Shown here piece by piece: positions 21,910-32,571 of a stretch of DNA of 64,000 bases (positions are counted from its first letter, which is position 1; every line of letters begins with the position of its first letter). The stretch spans positions 57,905,071-57,969,070 of the forward strand of contig OY755241.1 in NCBI GenBank assembly GCA_963576725.1, read 5' to 3'. A program made the position numbers and the translations under genes. The notes under the pieces are model-generated. The model searched no databases and was not told the origin of the DNA. It worked only from the letters and a program-made list of their open reading frames with translations. This stretch comes from Azorinus chamasolen. Lineage: Eukaryota; Mollusca; Bivalvia; Cardiida; Solecurtidae.

Positions 21910-22085
21910 TGTATGAGTCATGAAGGAAACAACACACACAAAAAAAACAAAGTTGCCCGAAGAGCACCACGAAAAAAGGCCAGCAAATGGACACACATAT
22001 CAAAAGACACAAGGTGACACACAAAGACATAACAAACAAGCAAATGGGAAATATGAAAGTACTGTATTGCCATGGTCAGTAACCG
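21910..22085 (-). repeat. Dispersed repeat, TTTGTTTTGTCTTTGTG family
   Basis: Reverse-strand relative of 17715-18015: ATGAGTCATGAAGGAAAC, ACAAAGACATAACAAAC and GTACTGTATTGCCATGG. Confidence 0.55.
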
Positions 22086-22228
22086 GTTATAGGGCGCACA
22101 ACGTCACACTTATTCCATCCACACCCTAAGAGACGAACAGCGTAAATAAAGATATCCCCACTCCGACTAATCTACAACAACCGCGACGGCAAATACAGTG
22201 GTTCATTGCATTTAAAACGAAAACATAT

Positions 22229-22440
22229 TTAACCTTTAGCATGATATAGGTGGATGAGTGAATACCTATCCAAACAGTTTGGATCCAGATGAGACGCTGA
22301 GTAACTCGGTGTATCATCAGGATCAAAACTGTTTGACATCTAGATTGCATTATGGTTGACACAATGAATACAGCTTGAATTTTGAAAATGTAGTTGGTGA
22401 AAAAATCTGTAAAAACAATTTGCTATCACCAGTGTGCTCC
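22229..22440. mobile_element. MITE family F
   Basis: TTAACCTTTAGCATGAT at 22229; core GGATCCAGATGAGACGC / TCATCAGGATCAAAACTG at 22278-22336, with ATTTTGAAAATGTAGTTGGTG as in copies 3655 and 59039. Right TTAA not seen. Confidence 0.75.
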
Positions 22441-22554
22441 TTTATTGAGCTGCAAACAGAGTAACTGTAGAAATGTTTTTTAAAAGGGTACTACAAAAAT
22501 GAGATCCGATGTCCTCCTTCCGTTTCCGGATTTTAAAGGGCGTCTTCATAGAGA

Positions 22555-22735
22555 ACTAAGTTCTGAAAGGATGAGATCCTTCGAAAGCAATAGCAGCTAT
22601 GCAAAAAGAGAAAATTGCAAACTCGGTCTTATTGAGTCTTTTCATAAGCAGTTATGCAAAGTACAACACTGCTCATGTCCTGGCACCGGCTTACGCGGTA
22701 TTCAATTTACAAAACTAACAACATCGAAACCATTG
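22555..22735. repeat. Unclassified dispersed repeat (TCGAAAGCAA)
   Basis: Matches 54598-54745 (GATGAGATCCTTCGAAAGCA, AAAAAGAGAAAATTGCA, CAACACTGCTCA, GCACCGGCTTA) and 59405-59555. Confidence 0.75.
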
Positions 22736-23045
22736 ATCCCGAAGATCAGAAAATATAGAATAAGTTTTCTTTCGGCGTACATGAAGAGGGTAGCGTGATT
22801 GCCAGCTGTAAACGGGTTGACAACCAGATATGCAGTAGGTGTAGTACTATAGGACTATATCCCTTTTTAATGAATGTTTTACATCCGGCATTGAATGCCA
22901 GAAGAAAGCCCCAGCGGAATTTTGCCCCATCCTTAAAAACTGCATAGCAAAACCGGATGTCGCCGGAGCGCCTGAAGATTGTACTTATACTTGCCAATAA
23001 GTGAGAGGTTTCGATTCCAATTTAGAGAATGTTTTTCTTAGTTTA
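22736..23045. other. No gene or clear repeat seen
   Basis: Slightly GC-richer spacer (GAAGAAAGCCCCAGCGG, GGATGTCGCCGGAGCG). No domain recognised in any frame. Confidence 0.35.
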
Positions 23046-23059
23046 TGATATCTATGTCC

Positions 23060-23205
23060 TTGCTGAAGCAGCTTTTCAGTTAAAGACGAAGTTTCTACAA
23101 TGAACGCATATTTTCAATTATATCATAATAGTTGGAAGCAGCTTTTCAGTTAACGACGAAGTCTCTACAATGAACGCATATTTTCAATTATATAATAAAG
23201 CTTGG
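23060..23205. repeat. Tandem duplication, about 74 bp
   Basis: GAAGCAGCTTTTCAGTTAA followed by GACGAAGTNTCTACAATGAA and ATTTTCAATTATAT occurs twice in direct order with few differences. Confidence 0.9.
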
Positions 23206-24727
23206 TACGTGTTATCTCGATCATCATTATGAAGGTTGTCAATTTGAGCTTATATCGAAAAATGCCCGTATGATACAAAGTAAAACGATATGGTCAATAC
23301 TTATAAGTTTTATCGGCGTTTTCCGCTCAAATTGTCCGCATTTGCCGAAAATCATCTGATCCCTCCGACGTTTACGTAACAGCTTTTCTCGGAAGAAGTC
23401 GGAGAGACACGATTAGCACGAACAGATACGAAACTAAATCCCAACCAGAATAAAACTGAAACATCGGGGAATAAAATCGAGATCGTTGATATCAAACACA
23501 TGGATGTTTTGTCATTTTTAACGTTTATTGGATAGGTTTATTTTCGATATTATACTTTTCAGCATAGAAACAAGTTAGATTTGTATATTTTAGGTATTTT
23601 TGAAACGTGTCGAATATAGCTGAGATAGGTAATCCCCACCTTTAGGATAAAGAACTATTCCCAAACCATCTAGAATTCAACAAAATCTAACAAATAATAA
23701 ATCAGAAAAAGATTAGCCATTGCGATTCGTTACCTGTTAGAAATAATAGGTTTGTAGTCACAGTGCAGATAGGAATGTGTCTTTCATTGCAATTAATTTC
23801 ACACCATTAAAGGTTTATTCAATTGTGTAGGGGCGTGTGTTGATTTGTGAAACTAAATAGTTCATATTACTCTAATGATTAATGCTGCTACCGAAACAAC
23901 GATCTGTATCATGGGTGTATATTTCTAAGTGACGTGGTTTGCATGGACTAGCTGTATAAAGACAACAGTGTTGATTGATTGGTATGATAATTCCGAATAA
24001 TATAGTTGTATTTTGAAAACATCTAATCGTGTTGGAATGCCAACAAAGTCGACAGTATGTTCCGACAATAATTATATCACAAATAATATCACGCCTATCG
24101 TCCCAAGAAAGTTCCGATAAATGTGGGGGTTGTTTTTTTGCTCAAAATTGAAATATATCCCATGCCGTCGTAGCCTCAAGGAACGCAATAAACAGCTGTG
24201 ATTTGTATTAATCATAAATGTCATTTAGGTATACGTAACACGTGTTGAAATGGATTTATAAATATTCATTGCGACAAGCGCAATTAAAATCAAAGCTTTG
24301 AAGTGTAATATATGAAAACATTTCATATGTAACAGCGTTGTGGCTCAAATATGTGTGTATGAAGTACATTATATACTTAGGTATTTACAATCATGACAAA
24401 GTAATCCAATTTATTCTTTTGTTTTCTTCCAATAATGTACCAATCCCAATATTGGGCAATGCCATACACTTATTACCGATACAAGGAAAGTATAGAAATA
24501 TTAGTAGTAAGTATCAAAGTAATATTTGTTGCATTTCTATGATGCATCAGCTGAAATAGACGCGATTGTATTCTGCATCATTTTGTGCCATATACACACA
24601 TATACGTTATATATAGCCAGGCTTTCCTCCTACCAAATACGATGTACCTCATGGCTAATAAATGCTGATATAAATTTATTCCATATATAGTTACGGTACA
24701 GTATCGCAAAAGTGACCATATGATTTA
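23206..24727. other. Largest quiet stretch; no gene or repeat seen
   Basis: About 1.5 kb without MITE palindromes, unlike the rest of the flanks, and without a recognisable coding frame. It may be unique host intergenic or intronic DNA. Confidence 0.45.
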
Positions 24728-24975
24728 TTAAACCTTTTCCTCATATAAACGCGTTTCACGCATTTTCGAACAGAGCAGACCAAGATCAGACGGCTCCTAG
24801 AGGAGCCGTCTGATCAGAGTCTGTTCTGTTTGCCAGTAGAATTTAAAATATCTGGGTTTTTGCTTTCTAAAATGTCTACAATGTTCAACCTTCCATATTT
24901 CTCTTTAACTATTTTGTTAATGAATATTCAGTATTTACTGAAATTTGGAATAAACATAGAACAGGGAAAGGGGTG
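24728..24975. mobile_element. MITE family D
   Basis: TTAAACCTTTTCCTCATAT to ACAGGGAAAGGGG (right TTAA lost). Core GAACAGAGCAGACC, GGCTCCTAGAGGAGCC and complement. Confidence 0.82.
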
Positions 24976-24984
24976 ACATAGGGG

Positions 24985-25195
24985 ACTGTAAAAGCATGCA
25001 CTTGCATCATGCAAGACAACTGACACAGAAAATTCCTATAGGAGCTTTCTGTATCACTGTCATCATGCATTAAGCTACCACCTGTAAGCTAATTAAGCTA
25101 TCATGCATTAAGCTATCATGCATTAAGCTACCACCTGTTCTAAGATTTCCGAATCAGACTCTTTTTGAGTCGTGTTAGCGAGACTTCCCTGTATG
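24985..25195. mobile_element. MITE family B variant
   Basis: TTGCATCATGCAAGAC / CATCATGCATTAAGC arms, centre ATTCCTATAGGAGC. The right arm end TAAGCTATCATGCAT is tandemly repeated. Confidence 0.7.
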
Positions 25196-25469
25196 TACGT
25201 ATACAGTTAGTGTATCGTTTGCGTAACAAACATGAACATGATAGATTTCGTAAACCAAATTAATGTGTTACGCTTATGGTACTACGTTCAAAATGATTGG
25301 CCTTTGAAAACTGCTCATAACCAGATGGAACATAAATAACTCGACGATTCATTAGGAACCAAGCTGTTTGACACCAGCACAAACAGGTCTCAAACGTCTG
25401 GACAAATCGGAAGCAAGTATAGTGCTCCCGATCAGAAATTGCTCAGACAGTGGGTTTGCATGATACATG

Positions 25470-25719
25470 TTGACCCTTCGCTTGCTATTCACGTCAATAT
25501 ACCTACCTGTAAATAGTGAAGACCCATATGAGACAGTCCCTACAGGAGCTGTCTCATCAGGGTCTGCACTATTTACAAGTTGATCGTGCAACCAGTGCTC
25601 TCCACAGCAGTGATTGCACATTGAAATACTTGTATACAGTGAAGATATATGTAAATATACCATAGGGCATGGGTAAAGAAGGAGAAATGTATTTTTAAAT
25701 TCAGCAAGAGAAAGGTTAA
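25470..25719. mobile_element. MITE family E
   Basis: Left TTGACCCTTCGCTTGC (TTAA mutated), right TTAA 25716-25719. Core GAGACAGTCCCTACAGGAGC. The right TTAA is shared with the next element. Confidence 0.87.
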
Positions 25720-25930
25720 CTCTTTTGCTGCCAACTTTTGTCGTCTGTAAACTTTGTCGTCTACTACAATTTTCCTTTTTTTTTAATTTTCTTTATATTT
25801 GTGTGAAAAACAGTCACTGTAACAAACAGTTTGGATCCCGATGAGACGCCGAGTTACTCGGTGTCTCATCTGGATCCAAACTGTTTGCATAAGTAATCAC
25901 AGATGCGACATTGGCAGCGAAAGAGTTAAT
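25716..25930. mobile_element. MITE family F abutting a family E element
   Basis: TTAACTCTTTTGCTGCCAA at 25716, GGCAGCGAAAGAGTTAA to 25930. Core CCGATGAGACGCCGAGT / ACTCGGTGTCTCATCTGG. Confidence 0.9.
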
Positions 25931-26006
25931 TACTTTAAAATGCTTCAGGGAGGAAAAGTATGTCGCCGCACAATTAACCAACATTTTGTGTGGTTTGTAT
26001 AAACCA

Positions 26007-26230
26007 GTAACCCTTTCGCTGCAGAATATTGTCGTCTGCAAAAACAAATACGTTTGGTTGTGTTTAATTTTCTCCCACTGTCTTTTAAAAATGTTACCAC
26101 GGTAACAAATAGTTTTCTTCATTTTTGTGTAACATTCACAGTAACAAACAGTTTGGATCCTGGTGAGACGCTGACACCAAATAGTTTTCATAGGTGATCA
26201 CGGATGTGACATTGGCAGCGAAAGAGTTAA
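26007..26230. mobile_element. MITE family F, internally deleted
   Basis: GTAACCCTTTCGCTGC to GGCAGCGAAAGAGTTAA (26227-26230). Only the left arm GGATCCTGGTGAGACGC of the core is kept. Confidence 0.82.
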
Positions 26231-26373
26231 TACTTAATTATTCCTTATCATATTGGCAAATTATGTCTGCCAAATTCCTGATGTTTTGATGTTAAAATAC
26301 TGTGTCAATCAAGGAAGTTCCAAATTGTTTGCCAGAGCAAGCCAAGTCGCGCTTAGCATGATATGTGTTGAAT

Positions 26374-26510
26374 CAATAGTTACTCGCCTAGCTGTTTTCA
26401 TATTTAGGACTTTTAGGTTTTTCAATGTATTATGAGTGCTTGAAAAAGCATATAGAAATTCAAGTGCATTGTCAAACTTAAATTTTGTTATGCATTGTGT
26501 TTTGTTATTT
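26374..26510. repeat. Dispersed duplication, partner of 30430-30570
   Basis: Shares ATAGTTACTCGC, TCATATTTAGGACTTTT, GTGCATTGTCAAACTTAA and TTTTGTTATGCATTG in the same order and orientation. Non-palindromic. Confidence 0.8.
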
Positions 26511-26527
26511 CCTATTCATAAGATGTA

Positions 26528-26772
26528 CAGTAAAACCGCTCTATAACGGACACTAAATTACATCTAGTATTTTGTGTTAAAGGCTGGTGGCTGCTTAAAG
26601 CACAATGTAAGTACAGATCTGTATTTACTTCTAGCTTAAAGCAAGGTGAAAGTAAAACAGAACGCCCCTATAGGAGCGTTCTGTTTTACTTTCACATTGC
26701 TTTAAGCGGCCACCTGTCCGAAATACCAAATAATTAACACAATTAAGTGGTCGTTATAGAGAGGTGTTACTC
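26528..26772. mobile_element. MITE family B variant, complete
   Basis: CAGTAAAACCGCTCTATAAC to GTTATAGAGAGGTGTTAC. Core GAACGCCCCTATAGGAGCGTTC. Left arm carries an extra small palindrome AAGTACAGATCTGTATTT. Closest to 6730-6932. Confidence 0.85.
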
Positions 26773-26864
26773 TATGTGAACCCGGTACTGATTAGTTAAA
26801 ACGCTTTAACGCCTTACCTATGATAGTTCGAGAGAGATAGAGGACGTCCGTGAACCGGTTAATA

Positions 26865-27060
26865 CCCCCAGTGGTGGTTTTGCCACTGACCGTTCCAAGG
26901 CGGTACTCTCTTTGTCATCCTTGTTTTTATGTTTGTTTTGTCTTTGTACTTTTGCGTTTGTTCATTTTTAAGAGTTTCATCTCGGGCGTTTATGTGCGTG
27001 CCCTTGCGCGCATGGGTGTGGTTGTGTATTTGAGTTACTTTCTATCGGTGTTTTGGTGAT
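26865..27060 (+). repeat. Dispersed repeat, TTTGTTTTGTCTTTGTG family
   Basis: ACCCCCAGTGGTGGTTTTGC, CCGTTCCAAGGCGGTACT, then TTTGTTTTGTCTTTGT. Partner of 17715-18015. Confidence 0.6.
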
Positions 27061-27299
27061 GTTTGCGTTTTGTGTGGGTCTTTTACTGCTTGTATTTACT
27101 ACTGTTTCATTTAGCAACGAGTTCTGGTTGAGCAATTTTGACAGCACTGTGACCTTCGTCAAAAGGTTATTTCAGAGAAAGTTTTTTTCAACATGTGCCC
27201 AAATGACTTCAAATGCACTTTCACTGCAACGTTCCAAAATTGATATCAGTGTAGATATCTAGTAGCAATGGCAACTGAATGGAAGAATTCCGACAATAT

Positions 27300-27471
27300 C
27301 AGAGGTCTAGAGAAGATGCGTAAGTCAAAATATGTTCAAGAATAACCCCTTTATTTCTCCATCAATCGCTATGTTTTGACCATTCTTTAGAATCGTCTCG
27401 AAGAGAACATAAGGTTTGGTGGAGAAATAAAGGCGTTAGTATTTGTGTACGCGCCTTTATCTGTTGCTCTG
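27300..27471. mobile_element. MITE family A, shortened core
   Basis: CAGAGGTCTAGAGAAGATGC to CTTTATCTGTTGCTCTG; AATAT directly outside both ends could be a short target duplication. Confidence 0.8.
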
Positions 27472-27534
27472 AATATCTATATTATGAGCACTAGTTTCAA
27501 CGTTATTTTGTGACAATCAAGTTTGACAAGAGGG

Positions 27535-27725
27535 TCTCAACTCTTTGCATGCTACATTTAAGTATTTTTTCATCTGCAACAATTATCGTCTGCTTCAATT
27601 CTTGAAATATATTTTGTCTAATTTCTTTGCAAAAATATTATCAAGATGACAAACAGTTTGGATCCTGCATAATGCGGCGTCTCATCTGGATCCAAACTGT
27701 TTGCATGGGTAACAGACTTTTTTTT
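27535..27725. mobile_element. MITE family F remnant
   Basis: AACTCTTTGCATGC on the left; core TTTGGATCCTGCATAATGC / GTCTCATCTGGATCCAAAC at 27655-27700. Confidence 0.7.
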
Positions 27726-27884
27726 TATATTAATGGTATATAAACACGGTGAGGTTTTTTGACAGACCATTGCAGAAACTGTATTATCTTCTCCAGACCT
27801 CTTATATTTTCGGTAAATACCTTATTGTAGCAAAGGTTATTTGTTGTACAACCGACTCAATATAAAGATTCTTGTATCTTGTAT

Positions 27885-28024
27885 ATAATTCCATAGTCAT
27901 ACAGGTCAGGACCTGATCAGACTCAGACGGCTTCAATAAAGAGACGATTCCGATTGGAACCTTCTGACATGGGTCTTCTATTTATGCACAGATGCCACAA
28001 GACGTCTCTATCAAGTAAAAGGTT
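27885..28024. mobile_element. MITE family D remnant
   Basis: CAGGTCAGGACCTGATCAGAC, CGGAACCTTCTGACATGGG-like right arm and the GTAAAAGGTTAA end (28021-28024). Degenerate. Confidence 0.55.
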
Positions 28025-28127
28025 AAATGCAGTCATAAGCACGAGAACACTCTATACATTCTTTCTGGCATCCCTGGTGATCCAGGATTAACTGGATTGG
28101 GTATAAAACTTCGATTTAGCATTTGTC

Positions 28128-28335
28128 TTATTCCCTCCTAGACTACATTTAGACTCAACCGCTTTATACAAATCTGCTGAAAAAGGAGTATTTACTAGAA
28201 ATCAATGTGATAAAAAGAGCTTTTACTCCATAGGAGCAAACGCTCAATATTGAGCAAACGGTCTATTTATCACAATTGTTTTTAAAACTGGCTTTTACAG
28301 AGGCGTCAAAAGGCGACAATATGAGTGAATGTCTT
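28128..28335. mobile_element. MITE family C, degenerate
   Basis: TTATTCCCTCCTAGAC on the left, ATGAGTGAATGTCTTA on the right. Core AAAAAGAGCTTTTACTCC and an extra CGCTCAATATTGAGCAAACG step. Confidence 0.7.
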
Positions 28336-28609
28336 ATTCATTTACGACATGTATGGCAGTGGCGGAAATTTATCAAACAAAAACACTGACTTCTACGCAA
28401 TAGGTATGGGATTTTATTTTGGTGCTTAACCTACATTAGCAAATTTGAATTTTATTATTGACATATATGTCGATGTATAGTACGACACTGTATGAGATAC
28501 AACTGGTCAATAAAGTTCTGGGTTTCGTATCAATTTCACTCACCATCTTCACATTTCCTTCACCTCATTTAACTCTAGGTCTTTACTAACATGTTTTACC
28601 ATACAAATA
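28336..28609. other. No gene or clear repeat seen
   Basis: Plain AT-rich spacer. Confidence 0.35.
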
Positions 28610-28775
28610 CAGTTAATCCTCGTTAACCGGAGTCCTTTAGCATTGAAAAAAATGATAATTTAGGGCAGATGACAGCTTAATGTAGAGTGAAAATTATGCA
28701 AAATGTTCCCAGGTGAACTTTCTGCATGACTTACACTTTACATTAAGCCCCTGTCTGTCTTAAGAATGGTAATGA
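28610..28775. mobile_element. MITE family B, truncated
   Basis: TA-CAGTTAATCCTCGTTAACC on the left, core CTTAATGTAGAGTGAAAA and TTCCCAGGTGAAC; right TIR not seen. Confidence 0.68.
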
Positions 28776-28792
28776 TATTTATATGAGTGTTT

Positions 28793-28940
28793 GCAGAGGT
28801 CCGGATAAGATGCGTACATTATAATATTTTCAAGAACGAATCCTTTATTTCTCCCCCAAACCCTCTGTAGTGAGCACTCCGTAGAATGATCTCTTTGAGA
28901 CAATTCTGAGGACTGGTCAGAACAGGGCTTTGGGAGACAT
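28793..28940. mobile_element. MITE family A, right end missing
   Basis: GCAGAGGTCCGGATAAGATG and the core GAATGATCTCTTTGAGACAA; interrupted by the family B complex starting at 28947. Confidence 0.72.
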
Positions 28941-28946
28941 TGTGTA

Positions 28947-29288
28947 CAGTAAAACCTGTTTAAACCGGAATTCTAGTAGAGAAGCTTTCTGTATGGCTTT
29001 TACATTGCATTTAGCTGCCGCCTGTCTCCAATACCGATATTTAAACAGTAAAACCCCTCTAATGCGACCACCAAAAAGGGGCATAATTCTGGTTGAAAGA
29101 GGAAGGTGGTAGCTTAATGCAGGTCGAACGTTATGCAGAAAGCTCCAAATGGAGCTTTCTGCATAACTTTGGACCTGCATTCAGCAACCACCTGCTTATA
29201 AAGACAGGTATTGTTATTCTTTAAGTGGTCGCATTCTAGAGGTTATACTGTACCACAATTAACGTCCGGTTTAGAGAGGTTTGTACTG
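28947..29288. mobile_element. Outer family B MITE containing another
   Basis: CAGTAAAACCTGTTTAAACC to GGTTTAGAGAGGTTTGTACTG, with TA on both sides. Interior before the insertion matches 55050-55440 (AATTCTAGTAGAG, CCGATATTTA). Confidence 0.82.
29046..29250. mobile_element. MITE family B nested in family B
   Basis: CAGTAAAACCCCTCTAATGC to GCATTCTAGAGGTTATACTG. Core CAGAAAGCTCCAAATGGAGC with near-perfect arms at 29112-29185. Confidence 0.87.
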
Positions 29289-29681
29289 TATTTAAATACA
29301 GACGTTTATCTTTTGTTTAGGTTTGGAATTACGGGGATTTACTGTATATGTAGTTCTTGTTAAACCTCAAATCATTACTTCAAGTAACATCAATGTCACC
29401 CAGTAATTGCGACTCGTTCAATGAAAGTGTTATAACAACCCTTTCATAGGCAAGGAAACTTAATTTAAGTCTGGCGAAATCGGATATGTCAATTAGGCAC
29501 TATCACTTCATAAGTCTGGAATAATTACAGAGGGATTTGAATCACACTATGTCGTGTCTAGTGTTGTTAACCTTTAAAATGTTGAGGAAATCTTTGTTTG
29601 CGCATATTTCGTCCGCGTCATTTTCTAATAGCAATGTATACTCAATTCTTCTACACCACATTAATCTAAATGCCAAATAGG
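29289..29681. other. No gene or clear repeat seen
   Basis: AT-rich spacer ahead of the segmental duplication. Confidence 0.35.
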
Positions 29682-29846
29682 CTGGATCTTGTTAAGGTAT
29701 CGAACTACATGGGTCCAGAATGCTTGCAAAAGTCACTAAAATTCGCCCGTTTTGTATCGAAGGCTACATGACGATCTTGTGGTATTGAGTCGTCCTTGAA
29801 CTAATGTGTCGAATACATGAAGTAAGAATGCGACAGTTTATATTAA

Positions 29847-30055
29847 CAGTAAAATCCGTCTTAAGCGGCTATCAAAAAGATGTCTTATAATGGGTCTGTA
29901 AAGCAGGTGATAGCTTAATACAGGTTAAAAGTAATGCAGAAAGCTCCTGTAGGAGCTTTTTGCATTACTTTTAGCCTGCATTTAGCAACCACCTGCTATT
30001 TAAGACTCAAATTGTCGATAAATAAAATGGACGCTTAGGATAGTTTCTACTGTAG
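29847..30055. mobile_element. MITE family B inside duplication copy 1
   Basis: TTAACAGTAAAATCCGTCTTAAGC to TAGTTTCTACTGTAG. Core CAGAAAGCTCCTGTAGGAGC. Confidence 0.82.
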
Positions 30056-30223
30056 TCTTGTTTTGAAAGATAACTGTAATAACGAATGTCATAGACTTGT
30101 CACGTATTACATATTAATTAAAAGTTGAGAATTACGAAATAACTACGATGTCCCTTGGTGCCTTTAACCCTTTAACTGGGGGAATATGCCTGTAAGATAT
30201 AATGGCCTTATGAATATTCATTA

Positions 30224-30390
30224 CAGAGGTCCAGATAAAATGCTTAAATTTAAACATTTTCAAGAATAGCTCCTTTATTTCTCCACCAAACCCTACACTG
30301 TTGCCGCTCTTTGGCATCGTCTCACAGTATCGGGTATGGTGGAGAAAATACGATTTTAGTAATTGGGTACGCACCTTTTTATCTGTAGCT
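30224..30390. mobile_element. MITE family A inside duplication copy 1
   Basis: CAGAGGTCCAGATAAAATGC to TATCTGTAGCTCTG. One arm of the core is largely deleted (GGCATCGTCTCACAGTATCG). Confidence 0.83.
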
Positions 30391-30429
30391 CTGCTTTGCC
30401 TGTATTTTCATAATAGGAAATCATGATTG

Positions 30430-30570
30430 AATAGTTACTCGCTTAGCTACTGTCATATTTAGGACTTTTTGTTTAGGTTTATTCAATGTACCATGAGTGG
30501 TTGAAAAAGCATATTGAAATTTAAGTGCATTGTCAAACTTAATTTTGTTATGCATTGCTTTGATTGTATG
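30430..30570. repeat. Dispersed duplication, partner of 26374-26510
   Basis: Same text order as the partner with about 10-15 percent difference by eye. Confidence 0.8.
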
Positions 30571-30582
30571 TCCTATGAATTA

Positions 30583-30751
30583 GGGGATAACCGTTGCGTA
30601 TTTTAAGATTTGCAGCAGTATATCGGTGGTTTATATGTCGCAAATTTAGTTTTACATGCAACGCGTTAGCGGAGCATGTAAAACGATTATTTGCGACATA
30701 TAAACCACCGATATACTGCTGCAAATCTTCAAATACGCAACGGTTATCCCT
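30583..30751. repeat. Long near-perfect hairpin, 80 bp arms
   Basis: GGATAACCGTTGCGTATTTT ... AAATACGCAACGGTTATCC. Central part TTTTACATGCAACGCGTTAGC-GGAGCATGTAAAA. No TTAACCC or CAGTAAAACC ends, and no other copy in the window. Confidence 0.9.
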
Positions 30752-31093
30752 ATTCTACTGAAACCATAGATCCAGATGGTAAAAAACAATACTTTAAGTC
30801 CTTTGATATTTTCTCTCTGTCGTCATAACATGACGTCATGAAACACCGCATATCTCCGCATAGAAAATAGTTCTCCCGGAACCAAGCAATTGTGCTTATA
30901 TTTAATATACCAAGAACTGGTGTTTTCACTTGATGCTTTGATTTTCACAAATGAAAACCGTGAAGTCATGGTCCTTTGAATTTCTGACGGTAGGTCCCTT
31001 TCACAACTACGAAAGATGAATCAAATTTGACCTCGACATTGCTCGAAATTCCACAATAATTGTGCACATGGACAACGGAATCATTTATTTAAT
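30752..31093. other. No gene or clear repeat seen
   Basis: AT-rich spacer between the duplication copies. Confidence 0.35.
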
Positions 31094-31692
31094 AGGCTGG
31101 GTCGTGTTAAGGTATCGAATTATACTGATCCAGAATGCTTGCAAAAGTCACTAAAATTCGCCCCTTGTATATCGATGGCTACATGACGAACTTGTGGTAT
31201 TGACTCGTCCTTGAAATAATGTGTCGAATACATGAAGTAAGAATGCGACAGTTTATATTAACAGTAAAAAACCGTCTTAAGCGGCTATCAAAAAGATGTC
31301 TTAAAATGGGTCTGTAAAGCAGGTGGTAGTCTTGTTTTGAAAGATAACTGTAATAACGAATGTCATAGACTTGTCACGTATTACATATTAATTAAAAGTT
31401 GAGAATTACGAAATAACTACGGTGTCCCTTGGTGCCTTTAACCCTTTAGCTGGGGGAATATTCCTGTAAGATATAATGACCTTATGAATATTCATTACAG
31501 AGGTCCAGATAAAATGCTTAAATTTAAACATTTTTCAAGAATAGCTCCTTTATTTCTCTACCAAACCCTATACTACAACCACTCTTTAGCATCGTCTCAA
31601 AGAGACGATGCTAAGGAGTGGTTACAGTATAGGGTATAGTGGAGAAAATACGATTTTAGTAATTGAGTACGCACCTTGATCTGTAGCTCTGC
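31094..31692 (+). repeat. Segmental duplication, copy 2
   Basis: Same content as 29682-30406, but the family B MITE is cut: the text jumps from GCAGGTGGTAG straight to TCTTGTTTTGAAAGATAAC, consistent with deletion between short GTAG repeats. The family A core (31575-31630) is complete here. Confidence 0.9.
31498..31689. mobile_element. MITE family A inside duplication copy 2
   Basis: CAGAGGTCCAGATAAAATGC to GATCTGTAGCTCTG with core TTTAGCATCGTCTC-AAAGAGACGATGCTAA. Confidence 0.87.
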
Positions 31693-31853
31693 ATTGCCTG
31701 TATTTTTATAATAGGAACTCATGATCGTTTGGTAAAGACAGAAATGAAAGAATCACACTTATACAGGTAAAAAGAAAACAGGAGCCATCTAATATGGGTC
31801 TACTCTGTTTGCAAATGTGTTAACAGGCAAAGATGACGTAAGTGGCTAAAGCA

Positions 31854-32099
31854 TTAACAATTTCCCTGTTCTGTAATCATGTAAGATATGACTACATCAT
31901 GAATATCTATTAGCTGAATCTATTTCTATAATACGAACTTTCCAATGAATTTATTTGCTTTGACAAAAACTGTAGACTATACCATGTCAAAAGCAAACAA
32001 GACAGTCCTTAATCAGACGACTCCTATAGGAGCCGTTTGATCTGGGTCTACCTTGTTTGCAAATGGGTGAAAAGACGTGTATATGAAGGAAAGGGTTAA
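31854..32099. mobile_element. MITE family D
   Basis: TTAACAATTTCCCTG at 31854, GGAAAGGGTTAA to 32099. Core GCAAACAAGACAGTCC, GACTCCTATAGGAGCC. A loose half-copy (GGAGCCATCTAATATGGGTC) lies at 31780-31815. Confidence 0.83.
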
Positions 32100-32571
32100 G
32101 GAGAATTATTGAAAGACTAACAAGTGTTAGTAAGGCCAGTAAGATATGCTAATGAGCGGACATGACTAAGTCCCGGGAAGTACTGCAAATAGCAGAATAT
32201 CCTCGGGACCTAATCCATGTAGACCTGCCAACTACAATAGTACTTTTACATATGCTGTTCTCTTCCTTTCGAAATTATTAGGTAGAACTGAAGGTCATCA
32301 GGTTAAGAAATTAAATGGATCATCCTATTTGTTATATTATAAAAGATGTGCCTGACCTAAATGTTGAATGTGTATGAGGGAAAGTTCTAATGTTTTTGTA
32401 CATAAATGCAAACTGAGAAAATAAAGAGTATTTGAATTGAATTGAGATATTTGACAATGTACAAGACAAAATTATTCTTTTAAGTCTAGTGGAACAAATG
32501 ATCGTTTTCTTGCAAACATTCAATTATGTGCAATACGCTGTTATAAGCTGGTGAAATAACAGTGAGTAGGG
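32100..32571. other. Left host flank of the Polinton, no gene seen
   Basis: AT-rich; a hairpin-like CCCGGGAAGTAC / TCCTCGGGACC pair near 32173-32210. The TA run at 32572-32580 is the insertion site. Confidence 0.4.

Larger units (their letters stand above)
29682..30406 (+). repeat. Segmental duplication, copy 1
   Basis: Matches 31094-31690 in order and orientation. Contains a family B MITE (29847-30055) that is mostly deleted in copy 2, and a family A MITE (30224-30390) whose core palindrome is shorter than in copy 2. Confidence 0.9.

Noticed and set aside
26850..27059. Hydrophobic 69-codon frame
   Set aside because: It lies in a dispersed repeat shared with 17715-18015 and 21910-22085, with no conserved reading frame between copies.
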